Below the pieces are notes generated by a model, which made no database searches, had not been told where the DNA came from, and worked only from the letters and a program-made list of their open reading frames with translations. The translations under genes and the position numbers were made by a program. A stretch of 64,000 nt of DNA, from assembly GCA_013823325.1 (NCBI GenBank), contig PNLY01000014.1, positions 18,332 to 82,331 on the forward strand, read 5' to 3'. Shown here piece by piece: positions 42,604 to 50,766 of the stretch. This DNA is from Methylobacterium sp. Lineage in GTDB: Bacteria > Pseudomonadota > Alphaproteobacteria > Rhizobiales > Beijerinckiaceae. How positions within the stretch are numbered: position 1 is the stretch's first letter; each line of letters begins with the position of its first letter.

Positions 42604-42761
42604 GCTGCGCGAGCGCAATGGACTGAGGCGCGCGCAGATGCTGAGGCGGGCAATGGCCACCAATCGTTCGCCAACATTCCCGGCATTTCCATCAACTTTC
42701 GGGAGACGCGGAACGATCGACTCGATGCGGAATTGCTAAGCCACCAGGGAGGGACGATCCG

Positions 42762-42839
42762 ATGCGGTGTAGCGTTTCGTTGGAGTTCTGGATCTACCTG
42801 GCCCTGACGCTCAACTTGGCGCTGGCGATCAATCTCTAG
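42762..42839 (+). CDS. Candidate 25-residue hydrophobic microprotein
   Basis: The frame has a polar start MRCSVSLEF, then a membrane-like WIYLALTLNLALAIN, ending at TAG. A strong ribosome binding site, AGGGAGGGA at 42747-42755, sits seven bases before the ATG. The position upstream contains GGAAC (42710-42714), the -35 of EcfG-type stress promoters, but the matching -10 is poor. Short single-helix proteins of this kind are often missed in annotation. Protein status is not proven. Confidence 0.4.
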   Translation: MRCSVSLEFWIYLALTLNLALAINL

Positions 42840-42881
42840 AACGATGCTGACGGTCGCTCGCTCGTCGTGCATGGGCCATCC

Positions 42882-43925
42882 CTATCCCAGCTTTTCGTCG
42901 AACGTGATGGATGCCAGCGTGCCGATCGGCTGGCTGCGATATTGGAGCGTCGAGCCGAGACTTTTCGACATCGCGGCGATGATCTTGGCACCGAGCCCGC
43001 TGCCCTTCGCCGCGCCTTCGCCCGTCCAGCCGATTCCGTCATCTGCGACGCTGAGCGTGATCTGATTGGACGGGCTCCGCGCGACGCTGACGCGAACCTC
43101 GCCATCTCCCACCGGGTAAGCATATTTCAGAGCGTTGGTAACCAGCTCCGTCGCGATCATGCCCACCGAGACGGCCCTATCGGTCTTGATCGACACGGGC
43201 TCGGCGTCGAGCCTGACGATCGGCGTCTTGCCTGAGGCGGTGATCGAATTGCCCAATTCGCCGACGAGTGTCTCCAGATAGGCGGCGAGGTCGACCTGCT
43301 GGACGTCGGTCGAGGTGTAGAGGCTGCGATGCAGGTTCGCGATGGCGGTGATACGTGCCTGCGTTTCCGCCAGCGCCGCCTTTGCCCCGGGCTCCGTTAC
43401 GGCGCCGGCCTGCATCCGGACCAGCGAGCCGACCAGCGCCAGGCTGTTTGCCACGCGATGATTGACCTCGGCCAGCAGCATCTCGGCCCGGTCCTTGGCC
43501 TGGCGAACCTGCAACTCGGCCTCTTCTTTTGCCCGCATCAGCCGGGCGCGTTCGACAGCCTGTTCGAGCGCAGCCACCAGCAGCACTTCAAAGCCGTCGC
43601 CGATCGCCTTCACGACATAGTCGACGGCGCCGGTCTTGAGCGCCTGGACCGCGATGGACAGCTCGGTCGAAGCCGTGACGTATACGACGGGAGGCGCCTG
43701 CTCGCGCGCCCTCAAATCCTCGAGAACGGCGAGGCCGGAAGTCGTGCCAAGATCATGGTCGAGAATGACAACGTCGATGTCGCCGTTCGCCAGCCGAGTG
43801 AAGCCAGCCTCAGCCGTCGTCACGTGATCGACCTGATAGCCGCGGCGGCCAAGAATGCGTTGGACGAGCCGTCCCAGAGCGGCGTCGTCATCGATATAGA
43901 GAGCCTTGATGATGCGGTTGGGCAT
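42882..43925 (-). CDS. Hybrid response regulator / HWE-HisKA_2-type histidine kinase
   Basis: This 347-residue cytoplasmic signalling protein has an N-terminal receiver domain with phospho-acceptor D56 (VVILDHDLG) and conserved DDD at 12-14. It joins a HisKA_2/HWE-type kinase with phospho-histidine H156 in LLAEVNHRVANSLALVGSLVRMQ. The ATP-binding part has ELVTNALKYAYP and DDGIGW. Such receiver-kinases relay signals in alphaproteobacterial stress pathways. It lies 22 bases after the single-domain response regulator, in one operon with the CHASE3 kinase. Confidence 0.9.
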   Translation of the reverse strand: MPNRIIKALYIDDDAALGRLVQRILGRRGYQVDHVTTAEAGFTRLANGDIDVVILDHDLGTTSGLAVLEDLRAREQAPPVVYVTASTELSIAVQALKTGAVDYVVKAIGDGFEVLLVAALEQAVERARLMRAKEEAELQVRQAKDRAEMLLAEVNHRVANSLALVGSLVRMQAGAVTEPGAKAALAETQARITAIANLHRSLYTSTDVQQVDLAAYLETLVGELGNSITASGKTPIVRLDAEPVSIKTDRAVSVGMIATELVTNALKYAYPVGDGEVRVSVARSPSNQITLSVADDGIGWTGEGAAKGSGLGAKIIAAMSKSLGSTLQYRSQPIGTLASITFDEKLG

Positions 43926-43947
43926 TACCGCGCCGCCATTGACTGGA

Positions 43948-44391
43948 TCATTCGGTTTCCGGAACCTGCATCACCGAGAAGAACAACCCCAGCTGCTTGA
44001 TGGCGTTGGCGAAGCCCTCGTAGTCGACGGGCTTGGTGATGTAGACGTTCGCACCCAGATCGTAGCAGCGCTGGATCTCGCGACTGTCGTCGGTCGTAGT
44101 CAAAACGATGACTGGCGAGCGGCGGGTATGCTGGTTAGCCTTGACCTTCTCGAGGATGTCGACGCCAGCCATGTCCGGCAGGTTCAGATCGAGCAGGATG
44201 AGCAAATGCCGCCGGGAGCTGGCCTCGCCCGTCCCGTCTGCACCGAATAGAAACGCGAGAGCATCCGTCCCGTTCTGGAAGGGGATGATCTCGTTGTTCA
44301 CTCCCGCACGGCGGATGTTCTTCTCGATGAGGCGGGCATGCCCCTCATCGTCCTCGATCATCACGATCGAAACCGGCTTTCCATTGCTCAC
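43948..44391 (-). CDS. Single-domain response regulator (Rcp1-like)
   Basis: This 147-residue receiver domain without output has the phospho-acceptor D68 in LLILLDLNLPDM, acidic pair EDD at 13-15, and conserved lysine in VYITKPVDY. Extra loops (GADGTGEASSRRH) are typical of Rcp1-type regulators that pair with phytochrome-like kinases. It overlaps the CHASE3 kinase gene by four bases, so the kinase is its likely partner. It probably passes phosphate to the downstream receiver-kinase. Confidence 0.92.
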   Translation of the reverse strand: MSNGKPVSIVMIEDDEGHARLIEKNIRRAGVNNEIIPFQNGTDALAFLFGADGTGEASSRRHLLILLDLNLPDMAGVDILEKVKANQHTRRSPVIVLTTTDDSREIQRCYDLGANVYITKPVDYEGFANAIKQLGLFFSVMQVPETE

Positions 44392-45881
44392 GTGGAGGTA
44401 CTCCGCTGAACCGCGCTGAGATCGGGCGGCAACAAGATCGAAAAGGTCGTGCCAGCGTCCAGTTCGGAGCTGACGGTGATGTCGCCGCCGAGGTTGCGGA
44501 CGATTGTCCGGACATGCGCCAGCCCGATGCCTTCGCCCGGCTTGTCCTGCGCGCCTGATCGGCGAAAAAGCTCAAAAATCCGTTCGTGGTCGGTCGCTGC
44601 GATACCGCGGCCATTGTCTTCGACCTCGATGACAACCCAGCCCGATTTCTCCCGCTTCGCGCGCATGACCACGTGAAGTTCGCGCTTGGGCGACCGGTAC
44701 TTGATCGCATTGTCCAGGAGGTTGCCCAGGACCTGTTCGATCGACAGCCGATCGCTGCGGATCTTCAGCGGCGGAGATTCGACGGTGATGCCGTCGCCGT
44801 TCTCCGTCGCCTGATGATGCACGGCCGCCGCAGCAGCCTGCAGCGCGGCAGGAAGGTCGATCGCTTCGGCGCGCAGCACGCGCTTTCCCTCACGCGAGAT
44901 TTTCAGGATGGCATTGATCAGCCCGTCCATCTTGCGCGTCGAGGATCGTATGAAGCTGATCGCTTCCGGCAGGTCCATGGCGACCGCCGTGCGGGCTTCC
45001 TCCAATACCGCCGGGGTAGCTGCTTCGCCGGCATCGAAATAGGCCTTGATCGGCGCAGCAGTCGCTTCGAGCTCACTCGTGAAACCCATGATATTCACGA
45101 GAGGCGCCCGCAGATCATGGGTCACGATATAGGCGAAGCGCTGGATTTCCTCATTGGCCCGGGTGAGCGCTTCGGTACGCTCTTGCACGCGCTGTTCGAG
45201 CCCGATGTTGAGGGCCGTGACCTCGGATCGAGCGGCGATGATCTCGCGCGTATAGCGCATGATTGTCCAGAATGCCGCCGCAGCGAAGAGAGTAATGACC
45301 AGAGCACCGAGAACGATGGTCCAGCGCAGCCGTGCTGATGCGGTTTCCTGACCGGCTATGGCCTGCTGAAGCCGTTGCTCGGATTGGGCGATGATCTTGC
45401 CGAACCCGTCGCGAACCTCGTCCATCAGATAGCGGCCCGAGCCCTGACGGACCGTGGCAATCGCCTCGTCCCAGACGCCGCGTTGCGCTAGGGCGATCGT
45501 TTGAGCCAACTCCGCCAGTTTGCCCCGCAAGGCGTCCTCCAGCCGGGCGACCTCGGCCTGCGCCAGTTCGGCTGCTCCGGCGGAAGCCTTCAGGCGCTGC
45601 AGCGTCGGCTCGAACCGGGCAATGGCATCGGTGTAGGGGCGGAGATAGGCAGCGTCGCGCGAGAGCAGATAGCCACGCTGGCCGGTCTCGGCGTCCTGCG
45701 CAAGCGAGAGGAGGTCAGCCGTTGCGCTGCGCGTCTCGCGGAAGGCGACCACCTCGTCAAACTGGCGTTCCGAAGCCCGGGTCAGCCAGAACGCCGCGAT
45801 GACGATGACCAGCAGCGCAATCGCCGCACCGGCGAGCAGAATGAGGTTGGATCTGAGAAACTGCGCTTGGGAGATAGGCAT
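44388..45881 (-). CDS. CHASE3-domain sensor histidine kinase
   Basis: This 497-residue membrane kinase has a first transmembrane helix at about 13-33 and a periplasmic CHASE3 domain at 36-185, with the typical QDAETGQRGYLLSRDAAYLRPY. A second helix is at 187-207. The HisKA site is H255 in RFAYIVTHDLRAPLVNIMGF, and the ATPase domain (about 370-490) includes NLLDNAIKYRSP and IGLAHVRTIV. ATG 45881 is chosen over TTG 45884. It senses an unknown extracytoplasmic signal and heads the three-gene signalling operon. Confidence 0.93.
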   Translation of the reverse strand: MPISQAQFLRSNLILLAGAAIALLVIVIAAFWLTRASERQFDEVVAFRETRSATADLLSLAQDAETGQRGYLLSRDAAYLRPYTDAIARFEPTLQRLKASAGAAELAQAEVARLEDALRGKLAELAQTIALAQRGVWDEAIATVRQGSGRYLMDEVRDGFGKIIAQSEQRLQQAIAGQETASARLRWTIVLGALVITLFAAAAFWTIMRYTREIIAARSEVTALNIGLEQRVQERTEALTRANEEIQRFAYIVTHDLRAPLVNIMGFTSELEATAAPIKAYFDAGEAATPAVLEEARTAVAMDLPEAISFIRSSTRKMDGLINAILKISREGKRVLRAEAIDLPAALQAAAAAVHHQATENGDGITVESPPLKIRSDRLSIEQVLGNLLDNAIKYRSPKRELHVVMRAKREKSGWVVIEVEDNGRGIAATDHERIFELFRRSGAQDKPGEGIGLAHVRTIVRNLGGDITVSSELDAGTTFSILLPPDLSAVQRSTST

Positions 45882-46031
45882 CAATAAGTCTCTGCGGGCC
45901 GGCCTCCATGGCCGGGACGCGTGATGTGCGCAATAGCAAATGACAGAGTTTTAAAAACATAAAATGGTCGCCGGGCGATTGCCCTCCGCGACCACGGCGG
46001 TCATGCTCGCGATCCCGACGAGGAGGCAGGA

Positions 46032-46241
46032 ATGGCGACCGGCACGGTAAAATGGTTCAACACGACGAAGGGTTTCGGCTTCATTCAGCCCGATGGTGGT
46101 GGGCAGGACGTGTTCGTTCATATCAGCGCGGTGCAGCGGGCTGGCCTTCGCGAGCTGCTCGAAGGCCAGAAGATTTCCTATGAGGTCGTCGCCGACAAGC
46201 GATCCGGCAAGTCATCTGCAGAGAATCTCAAGGCCGAGTAG
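46032..46241 (+). CDS. Cold-shock protein (CspA family)
   Basis: This 69-residue single cold-shock domain binds single-stranded nucleic acids. RNP-like motifs KGFGFI (13-18) and VFVHIS (27-32) are intact. The start follows a strong GAGGAGGCAGGA ribosome binding site. The 5' leader includes a TTTTAAAAACATAAAATGG patch near 45949 that may carry the promoter. It is divergent from the CHASE3 kinase operon. Confidence 0.96.
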   Translation: MATGTVKWFNTTKGFGFIQPDGGGQDVFVHISAVQRAGLRELLEGQKISYEVVADKRSGKSSAENLKAE

Positions 46242-46444
46242 GCCGCGCCTGCCGCATGCCCCAGCCAACCGGTTGATGGCCGTCCCAATACGAAGAGCAA
46301 CCAACCTTTGCTCCGGTTGCAATCGCAATCGGAGGAAGCGTCAAGGCGTGCTCCCCAAGGATCAGGGTGCTGACAAAGCTATCGACGCTTTGCCTCATCG
46401 GATTCGACCGAAGCAGACCTGATCCGGAATTGCTCTTGCGTCGA

Positions 46445-46729
46445 TCAGCTCGGAGCCCCGCCGCGGCTGCCTCGGGGATTTGGGCTCGAAGGTGTTTTCC
46501 GCGGCGCTGCACGCCGACGTTTTGGAGTGACGTCCTTGGCCCGGCGCGCTCGTGTCTCAATGTTCAGGCGATAGAGACCATAGCCGACCGCTCCAGCAAC
46601 GAGGATCGGCGCAGGCAGCCTCGCCGCGAGCAGCGTCAATGGAACCGACATCCCCTCAGGGATATCCCCGCGCTCGGCATCGCGCGCAATCCATGCGGTC
46701 GCGACGCTGTTGAGTATGGTCTTGATCAT
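46445..46729 (-). CDS. Small hypothetical membrane-anchored protein
   Basis: This 94-residue protein begins MIKTILNSVATAWIARDAERG, followed by one hydrophobic segment (LPAPILVAGAVGYGLYRLNI, about 38-57) and a strongly basic tail (KRRRAAPRKTPSS). The tail suggests nucleic-acid or membrane-surface contact. I do not recognise the family. It lies just downstream of the PNPOx-like gene on the same strand and may share its stress-type promoter. Confidence 0.5.
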   Translation of the reverse strand: MIKTILNSVATAWIARDAERGDIPEGMSVPLTLLAARLPAPILVAGAVGYGLYRLNIETRARRAKDVTPKRRRAAPRKTPSSPNPRGSRGGAPS

Positions 46730-46770
46730 CACTTGCGCTCGGTATTTCGGAGGCGAGGGCTCATGGCTGG

Positions 46771-47262
46771 TCAGTCGAGCCGTACGTTGGCGGTCTTGTC
46801 CGCATAATCCCTCTTGGGATCGGAGCCGAACAACAGCTTGATGCCCGCGATCAGGCTCCACTCGTTCTCCCAGATCTCCGCCTGGTGCGGATCGAAGCGC
46901 AGTAGAGCAAGCTTGGGGTCATCCTTGCCTTGCTCGAACCAGGCCGCAACGAAGCGGGTCCAAATCCGATCGATGACCGCCCGGTCATTGTCGAGGGTCA
47001 GTGTGCCGCTGATCTTGGCGAACAGGTCGTGCCCTTTGTCGGCAAAGGAGATGAATGCGTTCTCGCTTCCCCCTAGCGCCTTCACCAATTCGGTGTCGTT
47101 CGCCGAGAAGATCCACAGCGGCCCGCGATCGGCGTCGCCGTCGATCTGCACCGTCATCGGCCGAATGAGGTTGTCGTTCGATCTTTCGAGCCCAAGCATG
47201 ACTGTCATGTCGGAGCGAAGCGCCTTCCAGAGTTTGGCTTCAAGCTCGTTCGGTGTCGGCAT
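46771..47262 (-). CDS. Pyridoxamine 5'-phosphate oxidase-family protein (general stress protein 26-like)
   Basis: This 163-residue split-barrel flavin-binding-type protein has PMTVQIDGDADRGPLWIFSANDTELVKAL, AFISFADKGHDLFAKISGTLTLDNDRAVIDRIW and a C-terminal FDPHQAEIWENEWSLIAGIKLLFGSDP. This matches the general stress protein 26 branch rather than true PdxH. AGGAG before the ATG and a candidate EcfG-type promoter at 47293-47318 suggest expression in the general stress response. Confidence 0.85.
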   Translation of the reverse strand: MPTPNELEAKLWKALRSDMTVMLGLERSNDNLIRPMTVQIDGDADRGPLWIFSANDTELVKALGGSENAFISFADKGHDLFAKISGTLTLDNDRAVIDRIWTRFVAAWFEQGKDDPKLALLRFDPHQAEIWENEWSLIAGIKLLFGSDPKRDYADKTANVRLD

Positions 47263-47292
47263 GACAGGCTCCTGTGGCGGCGTTTGCGGGAC

Positions 47293-47318
47293 AACCCTCG
47301 AGACGAGCGCGAAGTTCC
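47293..47318 (-). promoter_or_regulatory. Candidate EcfG-type general-stress promoter
   Basis: On the minus strand GGAAC (47318-47314) is followed after 17 bases by GGTT (47296-47293). The remembered alphaproteobacterial EcfG consensus is GGAAC-N16/17-CGTT, so only one -10 base differs. It sits about 30 bases before the start of a stress-type PNPOx gene, which fits well. Confidence 0.45.
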
Positions 47319-47487
47319 GCGGCCGGGATCGCTACCGCACGCGCGATCTCGCGACGTCGAGTGACACTCCGATCGGCGCGGAGACAATGGGGATCCAATC
47401 GCAAGCGCTCTGGCTTGACGTCGTCGGCGAGCTTTCACGGGGCACTCTGGCGATGTCGGCCCCCGGTTCACGGCGATCACGTTGCAA

Positions 47488-47503
47488 ATATTTCACAAGA
47501 GAT
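47488..47503. promoter_or_regulatory. Shared 16-base motif, copy A (upstream of cupin-Bug genes)
   Basis: ATATTTCACAAGAGAT lies about 60 bases before the first gene of the catabolic cluster. It matches 15 of 16 positions of the minus-strand copy at 48872-48887 and a looser copy at 55975-55990. All three lie in intergenic regions of the cluster. It is a candidate binding site for the GntR regulator at 56129. Confidence 0.5.
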
Positions 47504-47564
47504 TTTATAACTCCATTGCGCCGACAGGCTCTTGTGCGCGCCGGCTGAGGTGGAGGGCTCTGAC

Positions 47565-47891
47565 ATGAAAACCAGTGGCATCGGGACGATCGGCGACAGG
47601 ATCATCCTGGAGAACGAACATATCAGAGTCTGGCTCGTCGAGCTCGACCCCGGCCAGATTCAATCGCGCCATGTCCACGAGTTGCCCTATCTGATCGTAC
47701 CCCTGACCGAGGGCAAGAACATCATGCGCTTCGATGACGGGCGCGAGATCGCGACAGACGAGAAGCCGGGCGTCTGCCTCTGGCGCATGCCCGGCGTTCC
47801 GCATGAACTCGAAAACGTCAGTTCCTGGCAGTACCGCAACGTGCTGGTCGAAATGAAGGCGCCGGCCGCCGCGACGCCCCCAGCCCCATGA
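47565..47891 (+). CDS. Small cupin-domain protein
   Basis: This 108-residue protein is a single cupin barrel: ENEHIRVWLVELDPGQIQSRHVHELPYLIVPLTEG gives motif 1 (H-x-H with a later glutamate), and CLWRMPGVPHELENVS gives the second histidine. Probable metal-binding isomerase or dioxygenase-like role, or a small-molecule sensor. ATG 47565 follows GTGGAGGG. It overlaps the Bug-type binding-protein gene by four bases. It is the first gene of the catabolic cluster, and a second cupin opens the opposite operon at 55929. Confidence 0.78.
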   Translation: MKTSGIGTIGDRIILENEHIRVWLVELDPGQIQSRHVHELPYLIVPLTEGKNIMRFDDGREIATDEKPGVCLWRMPGVPHELENVSSWQYRNVLVEMKAPAAATPPAP

Positions 47892-48859
47892 TCGAGCGCA
47901 GGCGCCTCCTTGCCCTGCCCCTTCTCGCGCCGTTCCTGACAGCGGCCGCGCAGGCCCAGGGCGTCTCCAGCCGCCCCGTGACGATCGTCTCGCCCTATAT
48001 GGCGGGGGGTACCAGCGACATCATCGCCCGCGTGCTCGGCGAGGGACTGAGCGAGCTCTGGAAGCAGCCGGTGCTGATCGAAAATCGGCCCGGCGCCAAC
48101 GGTTCGATCGGCGTCTCGGCGGTGGCGAGATCAGCTCCCGACGGGCATACCCTGCTCGCCGTCGCGTCGAGCGCGCTGACGCTCAACCCGCTGCTCTACA
48201 AGAAACTGTCCTATGACGTGGACCGCGACCTTGTCCCCGTCAGCGTCACCGGGCAAGTCCCCAATGTCGTCGTCGTCAATCCCAGGCTACCGGCACGCGA
48301 CCTCGCCGAGCTGATCGCGCTCGCCAGGGCGAAACCGGGCGGCCTGATCTATGCTTCGCAGGGCATCGGGTCGAACGGCCAGATGAACGCGGAGATGTTC
48401 CGGCTCGCCACTGGCATTGCCCTCGTTCACGTGCCCTACAAGGGCAGTGCCCAGGCGGTGACGGACCTTGTCGGTGGGCAGGTCGACCTGATGTTCGACA
48501 ACCTGCCCACGGTGCTCGAACATATTCGCGGCGGCCAGCTCAGGGCTCTTGCCGTGACCTCAGCCAACCGCTCGCCCCTGCTGCCCGAAGTGCCGACCGT
48601 GGCGGAAGCGGCCATCCCCGGCTTCGACACCTCGGCCTGGTTCGCCGTGCTCGCGCCCAAGGCGACGCCGCCCCAGCTGCTGGCCCGGCTCGAACAGGCG
48701 GTGACGGGTGTTCTGGCGCAGCCAGCGGTCTCCGCCAAGCTCGGGGCTGCCGGCGTGGCCGTCGCCGCCGCCGGCTCGGCGGAGCTCGCCGGGCGCATCG
48801 CGCAGGACCGCAGGACATGGGGCGAAGTCATCGCCAGGGCCGGCATCGCGGTCGAATGA
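47888..48859 (+). CDS. Bug/TctC-family tripartite tricarboxylate transporter binding protein
   Basis: This 323-residue periplasmic protein has a signal peptide ending near AAAQAQ (about residue 23). Features of the Bug family are VTIVSPYMAGGTSDIIARVL, VLIENRPGANGSIGVSAVA, PDGHTLL and VHVPYKGSAQAVTDLVGGQVDLMFDN. Bug proteins bind carboxylic acids or aromatic compounds and often act without a linked TctAB permease. None is present here, so this may be an orphan uptake or sensing protein. It is coupled to the upstream cupin. Confidence 0.92.
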   Translation: MIERRRLLALPLLAPFLTAAAQAQGVSSRPVTIVSPYMAGGTSDIIARVLGEGLSELWKQPVLIENRPGANGSIGVSAVARSAPDGHTLLAVASSALTLNPLLYKKLSYDVDRDLVPVSVTGQVPNVVVVNPRLPARDLAELIALARAKPGGLIYASQGIGSNGQMNAEMFRLATGIALVHVPYKGSAQAVTDLVGGQVDLMFDNLPTVLEHIRGGQLRALAVTSANRSPLLPEVPTVAEAAIPGFDTSAWFAVLAPKATPPQLLARLEQAVTGVLAQPAVSAKLGAAGVAVAAAGSAELAGRIAQDRRTWGEVIARAGIAVE

Positions 48860-48860
48860 T

Positions 48861-48887
48861 TCTCAAAAGATATCTCTTGAGAAATAT
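48861..48887. promoter_or_regulatory. Near-perfect palindrome containing motif copy B
   Basis: Positions 48861-48882 form a 22-base palindrome (arms TCTCAA/TTGAGA around AGATATCT, one mismatched pair), directly after the Bug gene stop codon. Its minus strand extends to ATATTTCTCAAGAGAT (48887-48872), which matches the motif at 47488 in 15 of 16 bases. It lies about 60 bases upstream of the ABC binding-protein gene. An operator is more likely than a terminator, since no T run follows. Confidence 0.55.
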
Positions 48888-48946
48888 CAGTGGATCGGAC
48901 ATCTTCCGGACCAAGGGCTGATGCTCGCTGGAAGAGGGGAATGCCG

Positions 48947-49957
48947 ATGCACTGGATGAGGAAGACCGCCATCGCCAGCCTTGCGGGGGCGTTCGTCGCC
49001 ACCCTCGGCTTCGCCGCTGCCCCCGCTCAGGCGCAGACGCCGATCACCTTCTCGCTCGATTTCCGCGCGCTCGGGCGTCATGCGGCCTGGTTCGTCGCCC
49101 TGGACAAGGGCTACTACAAGCAGGCCGGGCTCGACGTCAGCATCATCGCCGGCCAGGGAACGGCGCAGGCAATCCAGGCGATCGAGGCCGGAACCGCGCA
49201 GATCGCCTTCTCCGACGTCGCTGGCGTCGTTGCGGCCCGGGCCAATGGCGGTTCGACCGCCAGGATGGTCTCGGTCATCTATCAGAAGGCGCCCTATGCG
49301 ATCTTTTCGCTGCGCGACGGCGCCAATGTCCGCTCGGCCGACCAGCTCGCCGGGCTCGAGATCGGCAGCGGCGCCGGCAGCTTCACCCAGAAGGTGATCG
49401 AAGCCTTCATGGCGCAGAAGGGCATCACGACGCCGGCCAAGTTCACCAATATCGACCCGTCCGCCCGCGTCGGCATGCTCGCCGCCAAGAAGATCCCGTC
49501 GATCGAGACCTTCGTGATGACGCGTCCGGGCGTCGCCAAGGCGGTCGGCTCGTCGAATGCCCGCACCTACCTCCTCGCCAATGACGGGCTGGTGCTCTAC
49601 TCGAACGGCATCGTCGTGCGCGATGACCTGATCAAGTCGAAGCCCGACCTGATCAAGGCCTTCATCGCGGCCTCGCTGCAGGGCTGGAAGGACACGATCG
49701 CCAAGCCGGAAGAAGCGGCCGATATCGTCGTCAAGCTCAACAAGGGCCTGGAGAAGGATGTCGTCCTGGAAGAGATCGAGATCGTCAGCGAGCTGGTCAA
49801 GACCGACGTCACCGCCAAGCGAGGGCTGGGCGCGATCGACCCCGAGGCGATGGCCTCCTCCGTATCGCTCATCCTCCAGACCCTTCCAGGCGCCAAGCTG
49901 GCCGCTGGCGATGTCTACGACGCGACCCTGCTCCCCGCGACGCCGGTTCTTCCGTGA
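48947..49957 (+). CDS. ABC transporter substrate-binding protein (NMT1/SsuA-like)
   Basis: This 336-residue periplasmic binding protein of the NMT1/THI5-like family has a signal peptide ending near PAQAQ. The mature start is ITFSLDFRALGRHAAWFVALDKGYYKQAGLDVSIIAGQGTAQAIQAI, typical for ligands such as nitrate, sulfonates, pyrimidine precursors or aromatic acids. ATG 48947 is preferred because GAGGGG sits about eight bases upstream; ATG 48941 is possible. It is the first gene of the ABC transporter unit and overlaps the ATPase gene. Confidence 0.9.
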   Translation: MHWMRKTAIASLAGAFVATLGFAAAPAQAQTPITFSLDFRALGRHAAWFVALDKGYYKQAGLDVSIIAGQGTAQAIQAIEAGTAQIAFSDVAGVVAARANGGSTARMVSVIYQKAPYAIFSLRDGANVRSADQLAGLEIGSGAGSFTQKVIEAFMAQKGITTPAKFTNIDPSARVGMLAAKKIPSIETFVMTRPGVAKAVGSSNARTYLLANDGLVLYSNGIVVRDDLIKSKPDLIKAFIAASLQGWKDTIAKPEEAADIVVKLNKGLEKDVVLEEIEIVSELVKTDVTAKRGLGAIDPEAMASSVSLILQTLPGAKLAAGDVYDATLLPATPVLP

Positions 49958-50766
49958 TCCCCGCCATCGCAGAACCGCAGGGCACGCCCCTGGAGGCGGG
50001 CGAGATCTATGGCCGCTTCACCGGTGTCCGTAAGGTCTTCGGCAAGCAGGAAGGCGCCATGGTGGCGCTCTCCGATGTCGACTACGAACTCAGGAAGGGC
50101 GAGCTCGTCGCCCTGCTCGGCCCCAGCGGCTGCGGCAAGACCACCTTGCTGCGGATGGTGGCGGGACTGACCAAGCCGAGCGGCGGCAGTGTCGTGATCC
50201 GCGGCCGCGAGGTCACCGAGCCGCAGGACGATTTCGGCTTCGTCTTCCAGAGCCCGAACCTGCTGCCCTGGCGCACGGTGCTCTCGAATGTGCTGTTCCC
50301 GATGGAAATCAAGGGACGGCTCGACGCTGCCGCGAAGGCGCGCGCGATCGAGCTGCTGGAGCATGTCGGGCTCGGCAAGTTCCTGAGGAGCCGCCCGCAC
50401 GAACTCTCCGGCGGCATGAAGCAGCGTGTCGCGCTTTGCCGTGCGCTGATCCATTCGCCTTCGCTCATCCTGATGGACGAGCCCTTCGGTGCCCTCGACG
50501 AGCTCACCCGCATGGAGATGCACGAATTGCTGCTCGACATCCGGCGCCTGACCGGCGCCACGGTGATGTTCGTGACGCATTCGATCTCCGAGGCGGTCTA
50601 TCTCGCAGACGAGGTCCTGGTCTTCAGCGCCCGGCCGGGCCGCGTCTCCGACCGGATCAGGATCGACCTGCCTTATCCGCGCGAGGCGGCACTGCGCTAC
50701 ACCGCAGGCTTCCGCGAGTACGAGCGCCGCGCAGGTGCCGGACTCGGCGTCCTTCATCACGCGTGA
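49954..50766 (+). CDS. ABC transporter ATP-binding protein (SsuB/TauB-like)
   Basis: This 270-residue ATPase has Walker A GPSGCGKTT, Q-loop FVFQSPNLLPWRTV, signature LSGGMKQRVALCRAL, Walker B LILMDEPFGALD and switch histidine in FVTHSISEAV. The motif set is that of nitrate/sulfonate/taurine-type importers. GTG 49954 overlaps the binding-protein stop, and the stop overlaps the permease start (TGATG). An N-terminal extension of about 30 residues precedes the first beta strand. Confidence 0.93.
   Translation: MIPAIAEPQGTPLEAGEIYGRFTGVRKVFGKQEGAMVALSDVDYELRKGELVALLGPSGCGKTTLLRMVAGLTKPSGGSVVIRGREVTEPQDDFGFVFQSPNLLPWRTVLSNVLFPMEIKGRLDAAAKARAIELLEHVGLGKFLRSRPHELSGGMKQRVALCRALIHSPSLILMDEPFGALDELTRMEMHELLLDIRRLTGATVMFVTHSISEAVYLADEVLVFSARPGRVSDRIRIDLPYPREAALRYTAGFREYERRAGAGLGVLHHA

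Noticed and set aside
46228-46560. 110-codon minus-strand ORF between the cold-shock and hypothetical genes
   Set aside because: No motif or ribosome site, and it overlaps the more plausible small membrane protein at 46445-46729.
48861-48882. Palindrome after the Bug gene as a rho-independent terminator
   Set aside because: The stem is AT-rich and no run of T follows. Its sequence match to the motif at 47488 makes an operator more likely.
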